A stretch of DNA of 64,000 bases from an uncultured Collinsella sp. Its GTDB lineage: Bacteria > Actinomycetota > Coriobacteriia > Coriobacteriales > Coriobacteriaceae. The position numbers and the translations under genes were made by a program. The DNA is taken from contig CABUNJ010000008.1 of assembly GCA_902492935.1 (NCBI GenBank), forward strand, positions 1 through 64,000, written 5' to 3'. The notes beneath the pieces are model-generated. The model was not told where the DNA came from. It saw nothing but the letters and a program-made list of their open reading frames with translations, and made no database searches. Positions 1 through 8,583 of the stretch are shown piece by piece. Within the stretch, counting starts at the first letter, position 1, and each line of letters opens with the position of its first letter.

Positions 1-1
1 C

Positions 2-1312
2 GATTTCCTGGCTGCTCAGGGTCGCTTCTCCCCCGACCCCGCAAGCGACTTCTACAACAAGTATCCGGTCGATATCGACCTGTGCCAGCGCTTCGGCATT
101 AACGGCATTCGTGTCTCCATCGCCTGGAGCCGCATCTTCCCCAGTGGCACCGGCGAGATTAACCCCGAGGGCGTCGCTTTCTATCACGAGCTTTTCGCCA
201 CCTGCAATAAAGCCGGCGTTATCCCCTATGTCACGCTCGATCACTTCGATACGCCCGAGGCCTTCTACCAGAACGGCGGCGAGGGCTTCCTGACGCGCAC
301 GACGATCGACGCCTTTGTCGAGTACGCAAAGTTCTGCTTTGCCGAGTTCACCGAGGTCAAGCACTGGTTTACCTTTAACGAGATCCCCGCGACCGCCGAG
401 GGCAGCTTTATCGTCGGCAACTGGCCGCACGGCGAGAAGTATCGCCTGGACAAGGCCTTCCAGCTCATGCACAACATGATGGTGGCCCACGCCAAGGCTG
501 TCGTCGCCTTCCATGAGGGCGGCTTTGAGGGCGAGATCGGCATTGTCCAGAACCTGGAGCCCAAGTATCCCCTCGACCCCAACAACGCCGCCGACTGCGA
601 GGCAGCTCGCATGGCCGACGTCATCAACAACCGCTGGGTACTCGACGCCACCTTCCGCGGCCACTATGCAGCCGATACTATGGAGGCCGCGACCAAGCTG
701 GCCCATATCGCCGGCGGCGAGCTCGACGTCCGCGACGAGGACATCGCCGCGCTGACCGCCGCGCTCCCCTACAACGATTGTCTGGGCGTCAACACCTACA
801 AGTGTCAGTTCCTGCGTGCCGCCGAGGGCGAAAACGACATCAACCACAATGGCACCGGCGACAAGGGCTCCTCGCGCTGGTTCCTCAAGGGCGTGGGCGA
901 GTCATGCGTGCGCAAAGGCGTACCCACCACCGATTGGGACTGGATTATCTATCCCGAGGGCCTGTACGATCTGCTGCTCCGCATTAAGAACGATTACCCC
1001 AACTACAAGAAGATTTACATCACCGAGAACGGCATGGGCTATAAGGACGACTTCGAGGACGGCTTTATCGACGACGCCCCTCGCATCGACTACATGCGTC
1101 AGCATCTCGCGTGGATCCTCAAGGCAATCGACGGCGGCGTAAACGTCGACGGCTACTTTGTGTGGTCGCTGCAGGACCAGTTCTCCTGGACCAACGGCTA
1201 TAACAAGCGCTATGGCCTGTTCTACATCGACTTTGAGACCCAGAAGCGCTATCCCAAGGCGAGCGCGTACTGGTACAAGAACGTCGCGGAGACCGGCCTG
1301 CTCATGGCCTAG
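2..1312 (+). CDS. lacG: 6-phospho-beta-galactosidase (GH1), 5' end outside window
   Basis: Hydrolyses lactose-6-phosphate and similar PTS-imported phospho-galactosides to galactose-6-phosphate and glucose in the cytoplasm. The reading frame is open from base 2, so the N-terminus is missing. The visible part has the glycoside hydrolase family 1 acid/base motif (FTFNE, near base 375) and the nucleophile motif (ITENG, near base 1020). Long stretches such as NPNYKKIYITENG-like and WSLQDQFSWTNGY-like segments resemble LacG rather than BglA-type 6-phospho-beta-glucosidases. The C-terminus ends as in the family (SAYWYKNVAET). It probably works with the lactose-type EIICB at 3578-5272, although a Fic gene and a deoR fragment separate them. 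A hairpin terminator follows. Family assignment is secure; the exact substrate is inferred from similarity. Confidence 0.9.
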   Translation, partial: DFLAAQGRFSPDPASDFYNKYPVDIDLCQRFGINGIRVSIAWSRIFPSGTGEINPEGVAFYHELFATCNKAGVIPYVTLDHFDTPEAFYQNGGEGFLTRTTIDAFVEYAKFCFAEFTEVKHWFTFNEIPATAEGSFIVGNWPHGEKYRLDKAFQLMHNMMVAHAKAVVAFHEGGFEGEIGIVQNLEPKYPLDPNNAADCEAARMADVINNRWVLDATFRGHYAADTMEAATKLAHIAGGELDVRDEDIAALTAALPYNDCLGVNTYKCQFLRAAEGENDINHNGTGDKGSSRWFLKGVGESCVRKGVPTTDWDWIIYPEGLYDLLLRIKNDYPNYKKIYITENGMGYKDDFEDGFIDDAPRIDYMRQHLAWILKAIDGGVNVDGYFVWSLQDQFSWTNGYNKRYGLFYIDFETQKRYPKASAYWYKNVAETGLLMA

Positions 1313-1334
1313 TTTCCGCCGCATACCCCCTGTC

Positions 1335-1377
1335 GGCCGCATGAGAATCCCTCCACGGGTTCGCATGCGGCCTTTTT
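1335..1377 (+). terminator. Rho-independent terminator of lacG
   Basis: A 9-bp stem (GGCCGCATG at 1335-1343 with CATGCGGCC at 1364-1372) is followed directly by TTTTT. It lies just after the lacG stop codon. Confidence 0.85.
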
Positions 1378-1404
1378 GTTTTGGCTCGGCCCGTGCAGGC
1401 CGTT

Positions 1405-1543
1405 TGTCTCAATCTGTAACATCTAGCAGGGATTTTCGGCCCCAGCTGTTACGGATCGAGACAAACAGAACGCCCGAGCAGAAATGTCTAAATCTGTAAC
1501 ACGTAGCCCACTTTCGACCGTCTACCTGTTACAGATCAAGACA
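1405..1543. repeat. Composite palindromic repeat, copy 1 (two 59-bp units, 80-bp period)
   Basis: Unit 1 (1405-1463) and unit 2 (1485-1543) each have 17-bp outer arms of the type TGTCTCGATCTGTAACA and its complement, with a 25-bp interior that often carries TAG near one side and CTA near the other. The units are 21 bp apart. The same arrangement with the same unit length, period and a related 21-bp spacer recurs at 7356-7494 in the same orientation. No coding capacity is apparent. It lies between lacG and the Fic gene, in the 1313-1679 gap. It could be a REP-like repeat, a protein-binding site or a folded RNA. Confidence 0.85.
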
Positions 1544-1596
1544 ATAAGATAGTCAAATCCAAACTTTCCAAGCAGTTATGAAGCATGGTTTCTAGT

Positions 1597-1671
1597 TTTC
1601 GGTATCACGAACATACTTTCGGTATCATTTAATGGTATTATGATATCGAAAGTATGTTCGTGATACCGAAA
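1597..1671. promoter_or_regulatory. Large inverted-repeat operator/promoter of the Fic gene
   Basis: Two 32-bp arms (1597-1628 and 1640-1671) are inverted copies with a single mismatch around an 11-bp centre. Each arm holds two copies of a TTTCGGTATCA-like motif (one is degenerate), giving four motif copies in total. A TATTAT/TATGAT -10-like box lies at the centre, so promoter and operator probably coincide. The right arm ends in the AGGAG ribosome-binding site (1671-1675), 4 nt before the Fic start. The arrangement suggests autoregulation by the Fic protein's C-terminal winged-helix region; that is inference. Confidence 0.75.
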
Positions 1672-1679
1672 GGAGCCAC

Positions 1680-2912
1680 ATGCGCCAGTTCGATTACGCC
1701 ACAGTCCCAGCGGAACTCGAAGCAACTCCAATCACCAACCTCCTCCTCTCGATACGCGAGCATAAAGGCCGACAGCTTGTTCTGAGTCAAGTCAAACCCG
1801 AACTCCTATCGTCCCTTATGGAGGAAGCTAAGATCCAAAGCACCCAATCCTCCAACGGACTTGAAGGAATTGTTACCACCCAAAAAAGACTCAAAGCAAT
1901 CATGGCGTATTCCGCCAAGCCAAGCTCCCGCGCAGAGGAAGAAATCGCTGGATACCGAGATGTGCTGTCGCTTATTCACGAGCAACACGATTCCATTCCC
2001 GTAACGCCATCGGTCATTCTGCAGTTGCATCGTGACCTCATGGCGCACACGGCAATCTCGTATGGAGGCCATTGGAAGGATAGCGATAACGAAATCATCT
2101 CCATCGACGATCAAGGCAATCGATTTGTACGCTTTAGGCCGCCTTCGGCCCTAGCAACCCCCGGACTTATCGAAGAAGCTTGTCGGTCCCTCAACGACGC
2201 CTTATCTCGTCAAGTTTGCGACCCCCTCCTTATATCATTCCGCTTCATCTTCGATTTTGTCAGCATTCATCCCTTCAACGATGGCAATGGCAGGATGAGC
2301 CGGCTCCTTACAACGCTGCTACTCGAAAAGACTGGATACGACGTTGCGCGTTACATCAGCATCGAACGACTTATTGAAGACAACAAGGCGCTCTACTACA
2401 ACGCCCTCGCTGCAAGCTCCACTGGATGGAATGAAAACCAAAACACCGAAGCACCCTTTATCCGTTTCATGCTCGGAACAACCCTGGCCGCCTACCGACA
2501 GCTCGAGCAGCGTACCTTAATTGAATCAAGCACTCGTCCCATGTCAAAGCAAGCGCGCATCGCTGTTCTATTTCAACAGAGACCCGGCGTCATTAAGAAA
2601 TCCGACATCCGGTCCAACTGCCCCGATATCAGCGAAGTTACCGTTAAACGAACCCTCGGTCAGCTTGTTAGTTGCAGCGCAATCGAAAAAACAGGAGCGG
2701 GTCGTTCGACGGGCTACATACTCAAAGACGTCCATGCTCTAGAACTATTCTTGCAATCCACAATACCCGATAGCGATGCCGCAATAACAAAAGAGGCTCC
2801 AAAGGATAAGCTCCTTGAACGTGTGAACCACGCCGAGGATGAAAGCAGAGAGGGGCTCTATGAAGACTACGATTCATTCTCAAGGGACATAAAGACGAAA
2901 TACGGAGTCTAG
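1680..2912 (+). CDS. Fic family protein (probable AMP transferase) with C-terminal winged helix
   Basis: 410 residues. Fic proteins usually move AMP from ATP onto hydroxyls of target proteins. The core motif HPFNDGNGRMSR (about residue 200) matches HxFx(D/E)GNGRxxR, with the catalytic histidine present. The N-terminal segment SNGLEG (about residue 58) matches the (S/T)xxxE(G/N) inhibitory helix, so it should be self-inhibited (class II). Residues about 285-350 look like a winged helix-turn-helix. The start is set by AGGAG 4 nt upstream, inside a four-motif palindrome. The gene is visibly more A+T-rich than lacG upstream, which fits horizontal acquisition. No antitoxin-like partner gene is adjacent. 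The target protein cannot be predicted. Confidence 0.88.
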   Translation: MRQFDYATVPAELEATPITNLLLSIREHKGRQLVLSQVKPELLSSLMEEAKIQSTQSSNGLEGIVTTQKRLKAIMAYSAKPSSRAEEEIAGYRDVLSLIHEQHDSIPVTPSVILQLHRDLMAHTAISYGGHWKDSDNEIISIDDQGNRFVRFRPPSALATPGLIEEACRSLNDALSRQVCDPLLISFRFIFDFVSIHPFNDGNGRMSRLLTTLLLEKTGYDVARYISIERLIEDNKALYYNALAASSTGWNENQNTEAPFIRFMLGTTLAAYRQLEQRTLIESSTRPMSKQARIAVLFQQRPGVIKKSDIRSNCPDISEVTVKRTLGQLVSCSAIEKTGAGRSTGYILKDVHALELFLQSTIPDSDAAITKEAPKDKLLERVNHAEDESREGLYEDYDSFSRDIKTKYGV

Positions 2913-3019
2913 TCGTATCCCAGAATAGCCTCATCCTTGTTGCCAAAATTATTTGCGCGTCATTGTGAAGCGATAATCCCCGCGCCGGCAGGGGGCAGAA
3001 GTATCGCCTGCAGCGATAG

Positions 3020-3417
3020 CTAGCAAATGATCTGCGTGTGCTCCTCGATGGCGACGCGGTCCTCGGCGGCGATACCCGGTTCGCACACCACGGCGTCCAA
3101 GCTGTCCAGGCGGCAGAAGGTGTAGAAGTCGCGCTTACCAATTTTGCTGGAATCGGCGATCAGATAGCGCGAGTCGGCCTTGCTGAAGGCGAGCTGCTGG
3201 ATACGACCCTCATCCATATTGGACGTAGACACGTCGCCATCCAGAATGCCGTTGGCGCCGATAAACGCAGCGTCGATGCCCAGCGCACGCAGGGTATCCT
3301 CGGCCGTTGGCCCCACAAAGGCTGCGGTGCGGCGACGGTACATGCCGCCCACGAGGCACAGGTCGCAATCCTCGCGCGCCTCGAGCAGGCTAAAGGCCGA
3401 AAGCGAATTGGTCACAT
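3020..3417 (-). pseudogene. Truncated DeoR-family regulator (3' fragment)
   Basis: The sequence is well over 90% identical to the last ~400 bp of the intact deoR-type gene at 7613-8377. Identity ends abruptly after the codons for VTNSLS, around base 3417, so the N-terminal helix-turn-helix and about 120 residues are missing. What remains encodes most of the sugar-phosphate-sensing domain and keeps the same C-terminal TAG stop. It is probably non-functional, left by a partial duplication; there is no convincing start or ribosome-binding site. The 90 bp beyond it show nothing recognisable. Confidence 0.85.
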
Positions 3418-3507
3418 AGATAGAAGGCAGTTTGTCGGTGACTCGGAGAGCGCCAATGCGATCTCACGACGGTTGCGCTCATTGTCTCAATTAGATACTC
3501 AACGAAA

Positions 3508-3542
3508 TACGGCCCCGCAGCTCAATAAGCTGCGGGGCCGTA
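3508..3542 (-). terminator. Hairpin terminator of lacE
   Basis: A perfect 15-bp GC-rich stem (3508-3522 with 3528-3542) and a 5-nt loop lie just 3' of the PTS gene on the minus strand. The T-run after it is short (TTTCGTT), so termination may be partial. Confidence 0.7.
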
Positions 3543-3577
3543 CCATACACCGACGAATCAACGACGAAGTGCATCCA

Positions 3578-5272
3578 CTATTTGGCCAGCTCCTGAACGA
3601 TCCAGTCAATTGCACCTTCGGGATCGTTGGTAAGGTCGATATACTCCTTGCCCCTTGTGGTGAGCAGTTTAATTCCAAGGCGATCAGTATCGGCCTTCAT
3701 AGCGTCATAGTACATGCGTGCCTGGGGCGCCAGAACAATCACGTTGTACTGATCCATCGTCTCATAGTGGCTTCCGTACGCACCGGACTGAGAAACCAAA
3801 TCGATACCCTTAGCAGCGGCACCTTCGCGAAGAGCATTTGCCAAGAGAGTCGAAGTGCCGGCACCCTGGCAAAGCACAAGCACGCGGATCTGCTCCGCCT
3901 TGTCCTTTACCGCCTCGAGAGCTTTTGCGACATTTTCCTGTTCGGCAATAGCATCTGCATCCGAGTTTCCTGCAGTCTCCTTTGCAGACTCTTCCAAACA
4001 AAGCTGATGGTCATACGCCTTGCAGAACGGATAGTAAATCACAAAGTCAACGACCAACAGCACTGCCATCAATACGAGAGAACGCAGATCGAGACCCGTG
4101 GTGAGGAACGCACCAATTGGGCCGGGAAGCGCCCACGGCATGGTATACATGGGGGCGTTCATTCCAATGACGTCAATGAAAAATTTACCGATAATGGCGT
4201 TGACCATAGGAGCCACTAGGAAGGGCACGAACATATAGGGATTGAGAACAATCGGCATACCGAAGATAACGGGCTCGTTAACTCCAAAAATCACCGGGAT
4301 AATCGATGCCTTGCCCATGGCTTTAAGCTGCTTGGAGCGCATAAACATGATTAGGATAATAGGAACGATGAACGTGCAGCCAGAACCGCCCAGACCGCCG
4401 ATGAAGCTTGTAAAGTCCTGCGTGAGAGCAATTGACGGGTGTCCACCTGCTTGGAAAACCTCAAGATTGGTAACGGTATTGCCGTAGAGCGCAGCATTGA
4501 TCGGACTCATGACAACCGAAGCACCGTGGATACCCATAAATTGGAAAAGCGCGACCGCGCCTTCGATAAGCGCCATGCCAGGATAGGTGTCGACCGCGGA
4601 GAACAGTGGCGAGATGAGAGCGGATACCAAATTGGCAAACGGCACAGCAAGCAGCTTGCGGCTCGCAAGATCGATAAAAGCGCACGCAAGGATCGAAAAC
4701 CCAAATGCAAAGATATCGCGAAAACTCTGCGCAATAGAGCCAGGGACCTCTTTGGGAAGCTTGATCGTCACATTATGGCTAATGCACACCTTATAGATAT
4801 TAACGGTCAAGAATGCGGCTACGAACGCAGCGAGAAAACCCTTGGTTCCCATATAGCCGGTTTCAAAAACAGATGTATCTGCTCCGCCAATCGAGACAAC
4901 ATCGTTCGTCACCGATAGCAAGAGCATGCCGCACATGGCACAAACCATGCACGAGGTGGGGTTGAGAGATTTACCCGAAGGCATGCGACGGTTCATCGAC
5001 ATGGCAAGTGAGCTCGCCGTGGTGCCGGCCACCATAATGCCAAGAAGTCCCATGGTATATGCATAGATTTTATTGAAGAAATCCAGCACCTCAGACGGAA
5101 GCGTGATGCCTACATAGGCAGGGAGCGTCGAAAGAAGAAGGAACAGGCTCGAGAACAGCACAATTGGCATATTCGAGAGAAAGCCATCCTTAATCGCCAC
5201 CAGATAAATGTTCCTCGAGATTTTGTCGAAGAGGGGCTGGTGTTTTTCAAGGAATTTGACGATAGCGTCCAT
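3578..5272 (-). CDS. lacE: PTS lactose-type EIICB component
   Basis: About 564 residues, the normal length for LacE. Residues ~1-430 form the multi-span EIIC channel of the lactose/cellobiose family (N-terminus VKFLEKHQPLFDKISRNIYL-like). Residues ~460-564 form the IIB domain with the phosphorylatable cysteine in LVLCQGAGTS. It imports and phosphorylates lactose or a related beta-galactoside, feeding LacG. The start is ATG at 5272, preceded by AAAGGATG. It is transcribed away from the gene at 5629; the 5273-5628 gap holds the shared control region. The IIA partner (LacF) is not in the window. The N-terminal pattern favours lactose over cellobiose, but the substrate is inferred. Confidence 0.87.
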   Translation of the reverse strand: MDAIVKFLEKHQPLFDKISRNIYLVAIKDGFLSNMPIVLFSSLFLLLSTLPAYVGITLPSEVLDFFNKIYAYTMGLLGIMVAGTTASSLAMSMNRRMPSGKSLNPTSCMVCAMCGMLLLSVTNDVVSIGGADTSVFETGYMGTKGFLAAFVAAFLTVNIYKVCISHNVTIKLPKEVPGSIAQSFRDIFAFGFSILACAFIDLASRKLLAVPFANLVSALISPLFSAVDTYPGMALIEGAVALFQFMGIHGASVVMSPINAALYGNTVTNLEVFQAGGHPSIALTQDFTSFIGGLGGSGCTFIVPIILIMFMRSKQLKAMGKASIIPVIFGVNEPVIFGMPIVLNPYMFVPFLVAPMVNAIIGKFFIDVIGMNAPMYTMPWALPGPIGAFLTTGLDLRSLVLMAVLLVVDFVIYYPFCKAYDHQLCLEESAKETAGNSDADAIAEQENVAKALEAVKDKAEQIRVLVLCQGAGTSTLLANALREGAAAKGIDLVSQSGAYGSHYETMDQYNVIVLAPQARMYYDAMKADTDRLGIKLLTTRGKEYIDLTNDPEGAIDWIVQELAK

Positions 5273-5455
5273 AACACATCCTTTCATGATTCCCGGGCAC
5301 ACAACGATTTATCCGGACTCAACCATCGTCGTCCCCGTTTGTATCCACTTATGTAAGTGAATACGTTCTTGTGCGAAATGTAATATCATTTGCGCGATTT
5401 GTCATAACCAATTCTTTTTCCGCTTTGTCGATATGTCAAGAAATCAAATACTTAT

Positions 5456-5544
5456 TCGGTGAACGGTAGTTGATTAATATAAGGTTTTCCCAGCTAACGG
5501 CTATTTTTTCGGAGCAGTACTATAAGTTTGCAACCGTTCACCGA
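5456..5544. promoter_or_regulatory. Inverted repeat in the divergent lacE / PTS-associated control region
   Basis: TCGGTGAACGGT (5456-5467) and its exact complement ACCGTTCACCGA (5533-5544) stand 65 bp apart in an A+T-rich 356-bp gap between two divergent genes. The same 12-mer, also as an inverted repeat, occurs upstream of the mannose-family PTS operon (21884-21914). The extended right site (TTGCAACCGTTCACC) has the central CG and half-sites typical of LacI/CcpA-type operators. It probably controls one or both flanking genes; the regulator is unknown. Confidence 0.6.
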
Positions 5545-5628
5545 TTGGATATAACATATTTAATATATTGTTGTAACAATATTAGAGACAATGTCACAAG
5601 CCTGTCGTTCTAGTCAAAGGAAGTAACA

Positions 5629-6549
5629 ATGCCCAAACGATTGCTGAACATGTCCGCATCAGATTTTGCCGCCACGTCACCCATGGATCTAAAGCAGGCA
5701 ATTCTGGCTTCCGAGGGACGTACCATCATGGCGGAAAACGTACCCTCTTCCCAATTTCTCGGCGGCGTTACTAATGCCGAAATCGAACGTGCCGCAGGTG
5801 CCGACCTGCTTCTGTTTAACGCGCTCGATGTGTTCAATCCAGTTATTGCCGGTATTCCAGATGATCTCAATGAAAACCCGGTCACTTGGGTGAAGCGAGC
5901 ATGCGGAAGGCCCATTGGCGTCAATCTGGAGCCAGTTGATAACGAGGCAGAGATGTCTGAATCCCGAACGGAAATCCCCATGGGTCGTCGCGTCTCTCCC
6001 AAGACCTTAGAAAAGGCTAACGAACTCGGATTTGATTTTATCTGCCTGACGGGCAACCCTGGAACCGGCGTCTCCAACGATGCAATCGCCCATTCGATTA
6101 AACTCTCCAAAGAGCATTTCAATGGCCTGGTCATAGCCGGAAAAATGCATGGAGCGGGCGTTGCGGAACCTGTCATGACGCTCGAAATTGCGCGCAAGTT
6201 TGTTGACCTCGGCGTCGATATCCTTCTCGTGCCAGCCCCCTACACCGTCCCTTGCTTCCAAGAAGCAGACCTGCGCGCCATCGTAGACTTTGTACGATCC
6301 CACAACGTAGGCAAGTCAATTGAAGAGAAGGTTCTCGTCATGGCGGCGAACGGGACGAGTCAAGACTCCTGCGACAGCGAGACCATTAAGAAAATAGGCC
6401 TTGCAGCAAAAGCAGCCGGCGCTGACCTCCAACATATCGGGGACTCCATGAACGGTATTTGCCTGCCCCAGAATATCTTCACGCTCGGACAAGCCCTTCG
6501 TGGATACAGGCATCAGATTGTCATGCTGAGCCGCTCTGTGATACGTTAA
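5629..6549 (+). CDS. Uncharacterised PTS-associated protein, probably TIM-barrel
   Basis: 306 residues, no signal peptide or membrane segment. Alternating hydrophobic strands ending in polar loops (MAENVPSS, LLLFNALDVFNP, FICLTGNPGTGVS, LVIAGKMHGAG, ILLVPAPYTVP) suggest a beta/alpha barrel. Similar proteins are found beside PTS genes in Firmicutes and are sometimes labelled haloacid-dehalogenase-like (DUF7916-type); no HAD catalytic motif (DxDx) is visible here, so that label looks doubtful. It is divergent from lacE and followed 54-72 bp later by a GntR regulator, so it probably belongs to the same sugar response. A role in processing an imported sugar phosphate is inference. Confidence 0.7.
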   Translation: MPKRLLNMSASDFAATSPMDLKQAILASEGRTIMAENVPSSQFLGGVTNAEIERAAGADLLLFNALDVFNPVIAGIPDDLNENPVTWVKRACGRPIGVNLEPVDNEAEMSESRTEIPMGRRVSPKTLEKANELGFDFICLTGNPGTGVSNDAIAHSIKLSKEHFNGLVIAGKMHGAGVAEPVMTLEIARKFVDLGVDILLVPAPYTVPCFQEADLRAIVDFVRSHNVGKSIEEKVLVMAANGTSQDSCDSETIKKIGLAAKAAGADLQHIGDSMNGICLPQNIFTLGQALRGYRHQIVMLSRSVIR

Positions 6550-6621
6550 GGTTACCTTGCCCACGTTACATCCCGACTGAGGCAACCATCAGGTATAACC
6601 AACATGCAAACTGAGGCTCTA

Positions 6622-7341
6622 ATGCTCGATACACACGAAAAACGGCCACTCTATTTACAGCTCACCGACGCGCTGCTCAAGCAGATCGTCGATGAATATC
6701 AAGCAGACGATAAACTTCCAACAGAAATGGAACTCTGCGACGAATACGCCGTAAGCAGAACAACCGTCCGACTTGCCATGAGTGAGCTGGAGCGTCGTGG
6801 AAGTATCTATCGAATCCAAGGTAAGGGGTCGTTTGTTGCACCGAAACGCGTTAGCGAGCTCAATTCACTTTTAGACTTTGACTTTGCAAGCCATTGCGAT
6901 GGCGTTGATCCAGATGCCATTACCAAACATTTCGGCGGCCTCACATCAGGTCGTCCAATTTCCGTAATGATGCTCCAACAATTTGGATGTCAAAGTCGCG
7001 ATGAAATTCAGCGTCTTGAATTGACCTACGAACTTGAAGGCAGCTTCATAGGCGCTGATACGTTCTTCATTTCAAAGTCGCGCGTTCCGAATAACCAGTT
7101 AGATTTTCAGGCATTTAGCAGAATCATGGACGACTTGTCCAAGTCTATCCAATCTGTTAGGGAAAGCTATAGAGCACGTCAGCTTAGCGATTCCGAAGCC
7201 AGTAATTATGGTGTTGCAAAACTTCCGGTCATCGAACTGACTCATTATGCTTACGACTCCGGAGGCAAACTAATCTCAATTGTCTGCCGCACCGTCTTAA
7301 CTGGGCGGGTCCCTTATCAAAACTTTATTTTCAAGTCCTAA
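6622..7341 (+). CDS. GntR-family regulator (HutC/UTRA type)
   Basis: Residues ~1-70 form a GntR winged helix (PLYLQLTDALLKQI, then SRTTVRLAMSELERRG and the wing IQGKGSFVAP). Residues ~80-239 form a UTRA effector-binding domain. These proteins normally repress sugar-uptake genes until a sugar phosphate binds. The ATG at 6622 is chosen because GAGG lies 6 nt before it; an upstream ATG at 6604 is possible. It probably controls the 5629 gene and lacE, perhaps through the inverted repeats at 5456-5544. The gene is A+T-rich like the rest of the island. Confidence 0.87.
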   Translation: MLDTHEKRPLYLQLTDALLKQIVDEYQADDKLPTEMELCDEYAVSRTTVRLAMSELERRGSIYRIQGKGSFVAPKRVSELNSLLDFDFASHCDGVDPDAITKHFGGLTSGRPISVMMLQQFGCQSRDEIQRLELTYELEGSFIGADTFFISKSRVPNNQLDFQAFSRIMDDLSKSIQSVRESYRARQLSDSEASNYGVAKLPVIELTHYAYDSGGKLISIVCRTVLTGRVPYQNFIFKS

Positions 7342-7355
7342 TGTTCTTTTTCTTT

Positions 7356-7494
7356 TGTCTCGATCTGTAACACGTAGCCGAGTTTTTAAGTCCTAACCGT
7401 TACAGATCGAGACAAACGGAATAGGCCGAGCCAAAAATCTCGATCTGTAACATCTGACTCGCTTTTGGCCGCCTAGATATCACAGGTTGAGACA
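7356..7494. repeat. Composite palindromic repeat, copy 2
   Basis: Units at 7356-7414 and 7436-7494 match copy 1 (1405-1543) in unit length (59 bp), period (80 bp), arm sequence and spacer pattern (AAC.GAA...CCGAGC..AAA). Orientation is the same as copy 1. It lies between the GntR gene and the 3' end of the intact deoR gene, and marks the right edge of the A+T-rich island. Confidence 0.85.
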
Positions 7495-7612
7495 ATTTGA
7501 TAGTGGAGTCCTCATTTGCGCGTCATATCGCGTAGCGCTGACGCGCTGGTTTCCACAATGACAGGAGGTAAAAGTCCTCCCGCATCGCCCGTTGGCAATC
7601 CCGTAGCGCTAG

Positions 7613-8377
7613 CTAGCAAATGACCTGCGTATGCTCCTCGATGGCGGCACGATCTTCGGCGGCGATGCCCGGCTCGCACACCACGGCGTCCAGGCTGTCC
7701 AGACGGCAGAAGGTGTAGAAGTCGCGCTTGCCAATCTTGCTGGAATCGGCGATCAGATAGCGCGAGTCGGCCTTGCTAAAGGCGAGCTGCTGGATGCGGC
7801 CCTCTTCCATGTTAGACGTAGACACGTCGCCGTCCAGAATGCCGTTGGCGCCGATAAACGCCGCATCGATGCCCAGCGCACGCAGGGTATCCTCGGCCGT
7901 TGGCCCCACAAAGGCTGCGGTGCGGCGACGGTACATACCGCCCACGAGGCACAGGTCGCAGTCTTCGCGCGCCTCGAGCAGATTAAACACCGAAAGCGAA
8001 TTGGTCACAATGCGCAGGCGGCACGCCGGCAGCATCGAGGCCATCTGCTCAACCGTGGTGCCCGTACCCAAAAAGATGGTCGAGCCCTCCTCGATGAGCT
8101 CAACGGCGCGGCGCGCAATCTGCAGCTTTTCCTCGGCATGCTTGGAGCGCTTTTCACTATGTGAGTACTCATGGCGAAGCATGGCATGGGGGCGGCCCTG
8201 CGCGCTGCGGGCGCCACCGTGCACGCGCTCAATCTCACCCAGACTCGCGAGCTCCTCCAGGTCGCGGCGGATCGTCATATCCGAGACGCCCAGCGCATCC
8301 GAAATCTCCTTGACCGAGACCGTGCCCTGCTCCTCGAGCAGCTGACGAACCTTATCCTGTCGCTCTGCCTTAATCAC
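7613..8377 (-). CDS. DeoR/GlpR-family sugar-operon repressor
   Basis: 254 residues, the usual length. The N-terminal helix-turn-helix (VSVKEISDALGVSDMTIRRDLEEL) is followed by the DeoR C-terminal sensor with the EGSTIFLGTGTT phosphate-binding loop. Members bind sugar phosphates and derepress PTS or sugar-kinase genes; LacR is the closest functional parallel in this context. The start is GTG at 8377, with GAGGA about 6 nt upstream. It is divergent from galM. A 3' fragment of a near-identical gene sits at 3020-3417. Confidence 0.88.
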   Translation of the reverse strand: MIKAERQDKVRQLLEEQGTVSVKEISDALGVSDMTIRRDLEELASLGEIERVHGGARSAQGRPHAMLRHEYSHSEKRSKHAEEKLQIARRAVELIEEGSTIFLGTGTTVEQMASMLPACRLRIVTNSLSVFNLLEAREDCDLCLVGGMYRRRTAAFVGPTAEDTLRALGIDAAFIGANGILDGDVSTSNMEEGRIQQLAFSKADSRYLIADSSKIGKRDFYTFCRLDSLDAVVCEPGIAAEDRAAIEEHTQVIC

Positions 8378-8583
8378 GATGAATCCTCGCCATTCTTTGC
8401 GCGCATATCATTCAAACAGTAACGAACAAATTGTATCAGACCCGTGCGCGTCAAAAATGAACGCCCGCACAGCTCCAATCATCACTTTTTTGAGAAAAAT
8501 ACCCCCTGCTTTAGTGGGGTGTAGTGATAATCTCGCCTGTTCGCGCTACAGTTTGTCGGAAATACCTCGATGTTAGGAACCAA

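Noticed and set aside
3418..3507. Extra coding sequence upstream of the deoR fragment
   Set aside because: The short segment matches neither the intact deoR 5' end nor any motif; no ribosome-binding site was seen.
1405..7494. CRISPR array
   Set aside because: The repeats are palindromic pairs with only two units per place, the spacer is conserved, and there are no cas genes.
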